A stretch of DNA of 20,816 bases from Rickettsiaceae bacterium (GTDB taxonomy: Bacteria > Pseudomonadota > Alphaproteobacteria > Rickettsiales > Rickettsiaceae). Location of the stretch: assembly GCA_017995275.1 (NCBI GenBank), contig JAGOJE010000002.1:1-20816 (forward strand), given 5' to 3'. The notes under the pieces were generated by a model that was not told the DNA's origin, did no database searches, and saw only the letters and a list, made by a program, of their open reading frames with translations. Positions 14,185 through 20,816 of the stretch are shown here, in pieces (the stretch's first letter is position 1; each line of letters begins with the position of its first letter). A program made the translations under genes and the position numbers.

Positions 14185-15029
14185 GCAGAGTTTTCAAAAT
14201 ATTTTATATTTTGTTCTTTTTTGTGAGCCAATTTTTTACAAATTGTGCTTTTGCTAAGAATAGTTTTTACGACGGGCTTTATCGTGGATGGCTTTGGTTT
14301 GAAGAGAAGGCGAAAATTGTTGAGGAAGATAAAATAGGTCCTCGCAATATGAGAGAACCTAGTGAAGAAGAGTATAAGCAGGCAAGAAAAGAGATAGAAC
14401 AATTCGCTGCTGACCTAGAGAAGCTTAAATATATGATGCTTCGTTACCCTGGTAATTTAGAATATATAAAGAGATATAAGGAGAAGGAGGCCATCCTTTT
14501 GGAGAATGCGATTCTTTTGAGCCAAAATTACGCGATGGTAAATTTTCTAAATCCGCATCTTAACGATGAATTAAAAGACCCATCAAACTTATATGGTAGG
14601 AAAATTAAAAACACTGTTGAGCAACAGATGCAGAAGGAAGAATTGAAATCTCTGGCTCAGAAAGTGGAGCTGTTTTTGTTTTTTAGTGAGTCATGTCCTT
14701 ATTGTAAAGTTTTGGAAAAACATTTGGCAGCTTTTGCTAGTGACTACGGGTTTAAAGTTACGGCTGTTAGTGCTGATAACAGCAAAAGCAACTATTTTCA
14801 GTCTCAAATTTCACCAGAACTTGTAGCTAAGCTAGATCTTAAAGTTATGCCTACTGTTATAGCTGTTACGAATGATAGCAGTGTGAGGTTCGAGCTTGTA
14901 AGGGGAGCTGTATCTGTAGCTGATTTAGAAGAAAAGTCTCTGTTAATGGCAAAGCGCATGAGAGAGCTTGAAGATGATTATAAAATACGTGAGGGGAAAG
15001 AATGGGAATGGAAAGAAACGGATCAATGA
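14181..15029 (+). CDS. traF: TraF, periplasmic thioredoxin-like protein with CPYC motif
   Basis: The product is 282 residues (F TraF 247). A signal peptide is cut near CAFA (residue 25). The N-terminal domain opens with FYDGLYRGWLWFEE, a TraF hallmark, and continues as charged helices. The C-terminal thioredoxin domain has strand VELFLFFSE, the active-site pair CPYC at residues 172-175, and cis-Pro224 in KVMPTVIAV. F TraF lacks a CxxC, and F uses separate TrbB and DsbC oxidoreductases; here TraF itself looks redox-active. Likely clients are the cysteine-rich TraU and TraN proteins. It starts in an ATGA overlap with the TraN gene and ends in another with traH. Confidence 0.95.
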   Translation: MSRVFKIFYILFFFVSQFFTNCAFAKNSFYDGLYRGWLWFEEKAKIVEEDKIGPRNMREPSEEEYKQARKEIEQFAADLEKLKYMMLRYPGNLEYIKRYKEKEAILLENAILLSQNYAMVNFLNPHLNDELKDPSNLYGRKIKNTVEQQMQKEELKSLAQKVELFLFFSESCPYCKVLEKHLAAFASDYGFKVTAVSADNSKSNYFQSQISPELVAKLDLKVMPTVIAVTNDSSVRFELVRGAVSVADLEEKSLLMAKRMRELEDDYKIREGKEWEWKETDQ

Positions 15030-16453
15030 ACATAAATTGCAGCTATTACGTAGGTTTAATGATTATGGTACTGTTTTCAGTTACATCATCCTATGCCAAT
15101 ATAGACAAGCTAATTAAGAATGTTATGCCAGATGGTACTATGCATAATACTACTAGAGGAGCAATAATCAAAGGACAAGAAGCTGGGCATCTGATAGGCG
15201 GTTCTGTAATGATTAAGACTCCGGCTTCTGAAGAGTTGCAGCTACTGAGTGTTCAGCCGCCATCATGTAAGTTAGGTGGTCTGCCTTGCGGAGCACAAAT
15301 AGATATAAGGGGAGGGGGTTTTAGTTTTGTGAGTGCAGGAGCGATGTCTGATTTTCTAAAGAAGATGGCACAAGGAGTACCTGCTTATGCGACATTGATG
15401 ATGATAAAAACAATCAGTCCACAAATTGAAGATATAATGACATATTTGAATGACGTTGCAGCAGCTGCTAATAAACTTGCCATTGATCAATGTGAAGCCA
15501 TGGAGGCTTTACTTGGAGCTCCTCTCTCTAAATTAAATGCAGGCAGCAAAGCAACAAGACAGAGTGCAATTTTTCGTTCTGGAAGTAAAAAAGATATGAT
15601 ATCTATCCAAGAGGATTCGCGCGAGGAGTCTGATAATTCAAAATCAGGAGCAGAAGAAGATTTAGAGAGTTTACTTGGAGATAACTACAATCTTGTTTGG
15701 AAGGCCCTTGAGAAGAAAAGTATGAAGGCTAGTGGTGATAGTAGTTTTAGGGAATTGCTAATGAGTGTTTCTGGAACGATTATAGGTACTAAGAAAGATG
15801 GTGCGGCCTCAGTTGTGCATAAGAATTCATTAGTGAATAAGGAGCTAATTAAAGAATTTATAGGATCATCCACCGGTACTAGTAAGCTAAGATTATATAG
15901 TTGTGATACAACTTCTTCTTGTCTCAATCCTGTGATAGTGGATGTTGCTATAAATGCTGACGATACTTTGATGGGGCAGGTAACAAAGTTACTAAAATCT
16001 ATATCTACGAAAATATATAATAATAAAGGAGACATGAATACTGATAATGGATTTACTTCAGAAGAAGAAAGTCTTATTAGCCTTGCTACAATTCCTATCA
16101 TTAGAAAAATAGAAATGGATTTAGCTACTTATAAAGATCCTGCTTGGGCTGTGTATGCCCAAGGTGAATTTGTAGAAGCTCTATGTTATGACGTGGTAAC
16201 AAACTACCTTTCCATGCTTCTAAATGAGGTAAGTATGGCTGTTGGGGAAATGAGCAGAGTACAGCTGACTGATAGTAGTATTTTTAATGATTTTGGAAGA
16301 GAAACTAGCAGAATTATGAAATTATTAGAGCAATCTAAGATTGACAGTTTTCATAGATATAATTTGATAGAGCAGTCTAAAGCGACACTTCGTCAAAGAG
16401 AAAATGAATTCAACAGGCTATTTGAGGAATTCATCTCACGTAGCAATTTTTAG
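15026..16453 (+). CDS. traH: TraH, pilus assembly protein
   Basis: The ATG at 15026 forms an ATGA overlap with the traF stop and gives a signal peptide cut near SYA at residue 24; in-frame starts at 15002 and 15008 lie further inside traF and hide this signal. The product is 475 residues (F TraH 458). Landmarks are GGFSFVSAGAMSDFLKKMA near residue 90, a PPSC...GLPCG cysteine pair just before it, SPQIEDIMTYLNDVA with a coiled-coil pattern, and the C-terminal ARG/helical region including AVYAQGEFVEALCYDVVTNYLS. TraH is a periplasmic/outer-membrane-associated protein that acts with TraF, TraU, TraW and TrbI in pilus extension and retraction. The end overlaps no gene; traG begins 25 bases later. 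Confidence 0.95.
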   Translation: MNINCSYYVGLMIMVLFSVTSSYANIDKLIKNVMPDGTMHNTTRGAIIKGQEAGHLIGGSVMIKTPASEELQLLSVQPPSCKLGGLPCGAQIDIRGGGFSFVSAGAMSDFLKKMAQGVPAYATLMMIKTISPQIEDIMTYLNDVAAAANKLAIDQCEAMEALLGAPLSKLNAGSKATRQSAIFRSGSKKDMISIQEDSREESDNSKSGAEEDLESLLGDNYNLVWKALEKKSMKASGDSSFRELLMSVSGTIIGTKKDGAASVVHKNSLVNKELIKEFIGSSTGTSKLRLYSCDTTSSCLNPVIVDVAINADDTLMGQVTKLLKSISTKIYNNKGDMNTDNGFTSEEESLISLATIPIIRKIEMDLATYKDPAWAVYAQGEFVEALCYDVVTNYLSMLLNEVSMAVGEMSRVQLTDSSIFNDFGRETSRIMKLLEQSKIDSFHRYNLIEQSKATLRQRENEFNRLFEEFISRSNF

Positions 16454-16478
16454 AGAATGTAGAAAGAAGGTTGTAGTA

Positions 16479-19202
16479 ATGGGATTCACTATATATTCAT
16501 ATGGATATTCGGAGATAATTTATCAGACATTAAATGCACTTGCAATGTTTAGAAACTCTCCTTTTTACATGGCACTAGTGCAAACTATGGTGGTGATTTC
16601 AGGTGTTATTCTTGCTACCAGAATAGCTGCTAGTGGCGCTACTGTGCAGGGTAGGCAATATTTAATGCAACTAATGGCAATAATAGCATTTGTTAATGGA
16701 TTACTACTACCGAAAACCACTATGTTTATCAGAGATAATGTTGAAAGAAAGTACTTAAAAGTTGACAATATACCACTGGCCTTTGCTTTGCCAATTGGCA
16801 TAACAGAGAATTTTGGACATATATTAACATCAGGATTTGAACAGGCTTTTGCTTATATTGGTAGTAGTGGGGCAAGTAGTTATTATAACTACGGTACTGT
16901 ATTTGCTGCTAGGCTAAGTAAAGAGGTATTGGAAGCCAAAATTAGAGACCCTGAAGTTACTAGTAATATGCGCAACTTTATTGACAGATGCGTTGTAACG
17001 CCAGCAATGATAGGGAGTCAATTTACTAAGGAAGAACTATTTGCTACTGACGATATATGGAAATTAGTGTCAAAAAATGCAGGTACGATTTCTAGAGTAG
17101 ATATAACTATAGCAGGTACTCATTCTAGCCCAACATGTAAAGAAGCAGTGGGTTATTTTGAAGAAAAATTCACTGATGCTGAGAATAGTTTTTTTTCTAG
17201 AATTATGAATAAATTTAGGGGAGGAGGAGATCCTAATGATTTTAATCCTTCAAGAGGAAGATTAAAATTAAATATCAGAAAATCAATATTAGCAATTTAT
17301 CAAAGTGATAGTGGGCAATCAGTTAGTAAGATTCTAAAACATAACATGATGATAAACAGCCTTAATGATTACAGATCTGGTAAATTTTCGAGTGCAAGGG
17401 CTCAAATGCATTCTGAGGCCGGAGGGTTGTTATCTGGGGATATGGCAGAGAAGACTTTAACAGGATCACTTGCTGTGATGAAAGTGCTCATATATGGCTC
17501 ATTTATTTTTGTTATTCCATTGCTAATTCTAACTGGAGGAATCAAGAAATATGGTATGTGGGTACTGGCGGCATTTTCGTTGCAGTTGTGGCCACCATTG
17601 TTTTCTATGTTAAATATGATTATCGATATAGCATATGATCCAGCTGAAATTGTGAGCTACAGTAGTTGGTCGAGCGAAGTTAGAAAGTTTGATTCTATAG
17701 CAGCGACTGCGGCTAATATGACATTGATGATACCATTTCTAGCTATGTGGATTACAAAGCTTGGAGAAGGAGGATTGATGCATCTTGCTGGTTCTATTAT
17801 GGCTACAGCTAATTCTGCAGCATCGGCTATCGCTTCGGAAAAGTCTGCCGGGATAGTATCTTATGACAACCATAATGTTAGGAACTCAAGTTACGATATG
17901 CATAATTCTGGGAAGGTAGACCACAATTTGCAATATGCGTCTGGCGAGCATAGTTACTCGGACGGTGATGGCACAAAAGTGAAGATAGGTCAAAATGGAT
18001 TAGCAATAATGACAGGTGGTGCTGGTATTACATCTTCAAGTGGTGAAGCGAGCTATAATTTAGGTAGTGGTGTAGATGCGAATTTGCAGCAAAACTTTGA
18101 ACATAAGAAATCCGTTGCTGAAACTGTTCATGATTCTTTTAATAAGTCGAAAGCTAACACAATGGCCGAATCTGTGAATTATCTACAGCAAATTGCTAAT
18201 CATACTAGAACTTCAGAAGGATATAACATTGACAAATCAACAGAGCATGGCAAAGCGGCTAATAAAGCACTAACTGAAATTGATGCCCTAAATGAGACTA
18301 ATAACCATGGTTGGGAGCAGAACGCAAGAGCTTATATGGGGGTTGATGGTTCTATAGGTACAGATACTCTAAAGTTAAAAGCTGGTGTAGAAACTTCAGC
18401 AACAAATAGTAGCGATCAACAAGTTGGAGAAGAAAATAAGGTTAGTAGTGAGCAAGATATTAGAGAATCTAGAAATAATACTTTAAGAGCTTTACAATCT
18501 GAGAGCTTTGCAAAAGATTTAGAGAGCAGCGGGTCATTAGGTAAAGACTATAGAGAGTCCTATGAAGAAACTAAGAGACTAGAGCAACAGTTAGCAATCA
18601 GTCAAGAGGAAGTAAATAGTGCTTCTGAAGCTATAAATTATTCAAAGAATCACTATGCTCATAGCAATCAAGATGTATATCAAGATGTATTAGATGGAGT
18701 TGCAAGAGAAGTTGGTTCTTACACAGAAGCTAAAAAATTAGTGGATAGAAGGGCCCCTGTTGCGATGGGAGTATTTGACAGCCTTGTAGGTAACGAAGTA
18801 CATCAGATAAAAAGTCAAATTTATCATAACAAAGACACAAAAACTGACGACAATGCTTATGACAATAAAGCAAAGCATATTAACAAAACTCATGAAGGCC
18901 AAATTAATAGAAATATCGGAGAAGATATTGCTCAAAGAGCGAATAATGACGGGTTAAATGAGGCTTCAGTCAATAATGACCAAAAAGCTATGTATGCTAG
19001 AAATAAATCTAAGTTTGTAGCTGAGAGAAAAGAAACTGAAAAGCTTTATACTGAAATTCAAAACAAGAGTGAAGATAAACAACAAAAATTAAAAGAAGAG
19101 ATCAAAGACTATGATGATAATAGGAATGTGCTACAGAATAACCTTAATTATCCAAAGTCTATTAGAAATAAACTTTCTACAGGTAGGCGAAAAAGTAAAT
19201 GA
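16479..19202 (+). CDS. traG: TraG, pilus assembly and mating-pair stabilisation protein
   Basis: From the ATG at 16479 the product is 907 residues (F TraG 938). AGAAGG at 16465-16470, eight bases upstream, supports this start; an earlier in-frame codon at 16404 lies inside traH. The N-terminal domain has membrane helices near residues 30-50 and 62-80, then KVDNIPLAFALPIGIT, the TraG signature, with further helices near 330-380 and 410-435 (including LQLWPPLFSMLN). From about residue 440 the protein becomes a long hydrophilic, Ser/Asn/Lys-rich domain with helical stretches, probably periplasmic. In F the N-terminal part is needed for pilus assembly; the C-terminal part stabilises mating pairs and is recognised by the exclusion protein TraS. 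Its stop is two bases from the stop of a gene on the other strand. Confidence 0.96.
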   Translation: MGFTIYSYGYSEIIYQTLNALAMFRNSPFYMALVQTMVVISGVILATRIAASGATVQGRQYLMQLMAIIAFVNGLLLPKTTMFIRDNVERKYLKVDNIPLAFALPIGITENFGHILTSGFEQAFAYIGSSGASSYYNYGTVFAARLSKEVLEAKIRDPEVTSNMRNFIDRCVVTPAMIGSQFTKEELFATDDIWKLVSKNAGTISRVDITIAGTHSSPTCKEAVGYFEEKFTDAENSFFSRIMNKFRGGGDPNDFNPSRGRLKLNIRKSILAIYQSDSGQSVSKILKHNMMINSLNDYRSGKFSSARAQMHSEAGGLLSGDMAEKTLTGSLAVMKVLIYGSFIFVIPLLILTGGIKKYGMWVLAAFSLQLWPPLFSMLNMIIDIAYDPAEIVSYSSWSSEVRKFDSIAATAANMTLMIPFLAMWITKLGEGGLMHLAGSIMATANSAASAIASEKSAGIVSYDNHNVRNSSYDMHNSGKVDHNLQYASGEHSYSDGDGTKVKIGQNGLAIMTGGAGITSSSGEASYNLGSGVDANLQQNFEHKKSVAETVHDSFNKSKANTMAESVNYLQQIANHTRTSEGYNIDKSTEHGKAANKALTEIDALNETNNHGWEQNARAYMGVDGSIGTDTLKLKAGVETSATNSSDQQVGEENKVSSEQDIRESRNNTLRALQSESFAKDLESSGSLGKDYRESYEETKRLEQQLAISQEEVNSASEAINYSKNHYAHSNQDVYQDVLDGVAREVGSYTEAKKLVDRRAPVAMGVFDSLVGNEVHQIKSQIYHNKDTKTDDNAYDNKAKHINKTHEGQINRNIGEDIAQRANNDGLNEASVNNDQKAMYARNKSKFVAERKETEKLYTEIQNKSEDKQQKLKEEIKDYDDNRNVLQNNLNYPKSIRNKLSTGRRKSK

Positions 19203-19204
19203 AA

Positions 19205-19759
19205 TTACTTTTTACGGTGGTAATATATATTACCAGGGACGTTTCTAAAAGCGGGATTGTTATACCACCGTTCTTCTCTTTGTATAATTTTTTGTTTATT
19301 ATATTTAATATATTTTTTTAGAAATTCATGGTGAAATATTATGAAGATAGGACAATTTTTAAGCATAAACAAAGAGGTAGGGATGAAGAAGAACGTAAAT
19401 GAGTTAATACACCAGTTTAATGTAGGAAATATGCTGTTTAAGCGATTGAATAAAAATATTTCGGCAATTATACCTACAACCAAAGAGAAAAATACTAGTG
19501 AGCTACTGGGGCAGTCTTTTTTAACATTAATTTCTTTTTTATTGATATCAAGAAATTTTCCATCTTCAGTGAAAGTTATGATTTTGAATTTTTGGACGAT
19601 TATTGGCATTGCTACAACCAAAAACACAAAAATAGAGACAAACGTTGTGATGTTTCCTACAATTCCTGCTACAGATGTAAAAACTGATAAGCCCAAAGCA
19701 AAATATATGTTTAGGCGATTGATATTGACTTTTTGCTTGTTGTTAGATTTCTGTAGCAT
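19205..19759 (-). CDS. Unrecognised four-helix membrane protein, exclusion-protein candidate
   Basis: The product is 184 residues, read on the minus strand from an ATG at 19759. I do not recognise its family. It has four hydrophobic segments in two pairs, at about residues 16-36, 38-57, 86-104 and 114-134. A charged loop (TEDGKFLDINKKEINVKK) lies between the pairs and a basic cytoplasmic-like tail ends ERWYNNPAFRNVPGNIYYHRKK. The regular topology and coherent tail indicate a real gene and not antisense noise. It is convergent with traG, two bases apart, and occupies the interval where F carries its traS/traT exclusion genes; TraS is also a small multi-helix inner-membrane protein. An exclusion or immunity role is inferred from place and topology. 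The Shine-Dalgarno and promoter signals upstream are weak. Confidence 0.72.
   Translation of the reverse strand: MLQKSNNKQKVNINRLNIYFALGLSVFTSVAGIVGNITTFVSIFVFLVVAMPIIVQKFKIITFTEDGKFLDINKKEINVKKDCPSSSLVFFSLVVGIIAEIFLFNRLNSIFPTLNWCINSFTFFFIPTSLFMLKNCPIFIIFHHEFLKKYIKYNKQKIIQREERWYNNPAFRNVPGNIYYHRKK
19218..19235. repeat. Perfect 18-bp palindrome at the convergent gene junction
   Basis: TGGTAATAT at 19218-19226 is followed directly by its exact reverse complement at 19227-19235. It lies just after the traG stop, inside the last codons of the minus-strand gene. As DNA it could bind a dimer. As RNA it would form only a weak AT-rich hairpin, and no T tract follows on the + strand. It may be fortuitous in such AT-rich sequence. 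Confidence 0.4.
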
Positions 19760-19856
19760 TTATTTACCATATAACTGTTTTGGATTTTATAACTACAGTT
19801 TAACACGGGGCGGGTCTTTAAGTAAAGTATTTACAAAAATAATTTCGGTTTGTGGG

Positions 19857-20327
19857 ATGTTTTTGTGTATTTATTCATGCAAGGTTTATGCAGATACTAA
19901 CCAAATAGCTGAATTAATTGAACGGGCAGAGAGTAAACATGAGATTCCGAAAGGCTTACTAGCTTCTATTGCACAAATTGAATCAAACAATCATCCATTT
20001 GCTATTAATAGTGGAGGAAAGGCATATTTTGCTAATGATATAGAATCTGCGAAGAGTTATATTGCTTCGAAGTTAGCTGTGGGTATAACTAATATAGATA
20101 TAGGAATAATGCAGATAAATTGGCGTTATCACGAGAAGGAGTTTAGTGGTATTAGTCACATGCTTTCTCCGGCTGCTAATATTGACTACGCTGGTAAGTT
20201 ACTTGCATTGTTAAAGAATCAACATGGTGATTGGCACACTGCTGTAAGATACTATCACTCTTCAAATCCTAAATATTACAGAGTCTATTCAAGAAAAGTA
20301 GTGATGAATTGGATAAATGGAGGTTAG
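19857..20327 (+). CDS. Lytic transglycosylase (VirB1 / F orf169-like, SLT domain)
   Basis: The domain is clear: PKGLLASIAQIESNNHPFAI with the catalytic glutamate (Glu42 from this start), then NIDIGIMQINWRYH near residues 79-92 and a C-terminal AVRYYHSSNPKYYRVYSRKV. Such enzymes cut peptidoglycan so that the T4SS can cross the wall; F and Ti plasmids carry orf169 and VirB1. The start is uncertain. The ATG at 19857 gives 156 residues but only twelve residues before the likely signal cleavage (VYA before Asp13), and it has no Shine-Dalgarno sequence. The frame stays open upstream, where SLSKVFTKIISVCG would complete a textbook signal peptide, but no ATG or GTG lies close by; TTG codons at 19737 and 19740 are the nearest. 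The true start is probably upstream of 19857. Confidence 0.82.
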   Translation: MFLCIYSCKVYADTNQIAELIERAESKHEIPKGLLASIAQIESNNHPFAINSGGKAYFANDIESAKSYIASKLAVGITNIDIGIMQINWRYHEKEFSGISHMLSPAANIDYAGKLLALLKNQHGDWHTAVRYYHSSNPKYYRVYSRKVVMNWINGG

Positions 20328-20372
20328 CAGAAATAGTTATGATGACTGATAACTAAATAAGGAAAAGGTATA

Positions 20373-20816
20373 ATGATTGGAGATTTTATTGGTGGTGGGC
20401 AAGTTTTTTTGCACAAGGTGAGAATGTTTCGCCAGGTGCTATTTGGATCATTTAATCTATCAATATTCGTGGCTGTTATAATTACCATGACTTTTTACTG
20501 TAATGACTTTTCCAAGCTTGATGCAAGCGCTATTGTTACATACCGCAAAGCAGTAATAGCAGATGCTCTTGGCGATGTTGTTAGTGGGTTTAGGGTACTT
20601 GGCGGGAAGAATAGGTCTAATAATATAAAAATAGACGCAAAAACAAAAAATGGTATTTACATAAGAAATGCTATTCCAACTATGGTCATGAAGAGTAGAA
20701 TCTTCAAATTTGAAGATGAAAAATTTCAATTGTTACTTCGAAATATGCTATCCACATTCTGTGTTACTATATTATCAAGCTTTCTACTCATTTTCTTGAT
20801 TTGGTCTAAATTTGGT
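20373..20816 (+). CDS. traD: TraD, F-type coupling protein (3' end beyond window)
   Basis: This frame opens at an ATG with AAGGA and AAAAGG at 20358-20368 and stays open to the window edge, giving 148 residues. The first part, IGGGQVFLHKVRMFRQV, matches the TQGGQIASMRIRMFSQI start of F TraD. Two membrane helices follow at about residues 24-42 and 126-144, with a small periplasmic segment between them containing GIYIRNAIP. This is the N-terminal anchor of the VirD4-type coupling ATPase, which links the relaxase-DNA complex to the T4SS. The Walker motifs would lie beyond the window. It is distinct from the small Ti-type TraD-like protein encoded earlier in the operon. Confidence 0.9.
   Translation, partial: MIGDFIGGGQVFLHKVRMFRQVLFGSFNLSIFVAVIITMTFYCNDFSKLDASAIVTYRKAVIADALGDVVSGFRVLGGKNRSNNIKIDAKTKNGIYIRNAIPTMVMKSRIFKFEDEKFQLLLRNMLSTFCVTILSSFLLIFLIWSKFG

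Noticed and set aside
19341..19856. Long + strand open stretch in frame with the transglycosylase, giving a 328-residue protein
   Set aside because: It lies opposite the minus-strand membrane protein, has low-complexity antisense-like composition and no family resemblance before about 19815. The minus-strand reading gives a coherent membrane topology.

Overview
AT-rich, densely packed coding DNA holding most of an F-type conjugative type IV secretion system (T4SS). Nearly all genes lie on the + strand and many overlap by a few bases. The gene set and order, the AT-rich composition, a ProP/MHS-type transporter just upstream and Ti-type TraC/TraD accessory genes inside an F-type operon all point to a Rickettsiaceae bacterium carrying a RAGE-like integrative conjugative element (Rickettsiales amplified genetic element). 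That assignment rests on protein sequence recognition and context, not on a database search.

Layout. 2-949: 3' part of an MFS metabolite:H+ symporter gene, cut by the window edge. 950-1245: non-coding gap with a terminator-like hairpin (1016-1055) and a 46-bp imperfect palindrome (1171-1216) just before the first gene of the operon. 1246-1905: unrecognised cytosolic protein. 1930-9784: traA (pilin candidate), traL, traE, traK, traB, traV, traC, an unrecognised 77-residue protein, a trbI-like gene and traW. 9789-10335: two small Ti-plasmid-type conjugation genes (TraC-like, TraD-like). 10328-19202: traU, trbC, a traN split into two separately exported proteins, traF, traH and traG. 19205-19759, minus strand: a four-helix membrane protein in the slot where F carries its exclusion genes. 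19857-20327: lytic transglycosylase with an unclear start. 20373-20816: 5' end of traD (coupling protein), cut by the window edge.

How the genes work together. TraA would be the pilus subunit. TraV/TraK/TraB form the envelope-spanning core (VirB7/9/10 equivalents). TraL, TraE and TraC (VirB3/8/4 equivalents) form the inner-membrane platform and its ATPase. TrbI, TraW, TraU, TrbC, TraF and TraH form the F-specific pilus assembly and retraction set. The TraN pair and TraG handle mating-pair stabilisation. The transglycosylase opens peptidoglycan. TraD delivers the DNA-relaxase complex. TraF has a CPYC thioredoxin motif, which fits the many cysteines in TraU and the C-terminal TraN protein.

No tra gene in the window shows a frameshift or premature stop, unlike the decayed RAGE copies known from many Rickettsia genomes, so the transfer apparatus may be functional. 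F genes with no counterpart seen here include traP, traQ, traX, trbB and trbE. No relaxase gene, tRNA, rRNA, IS element or CRISPR array is visible.
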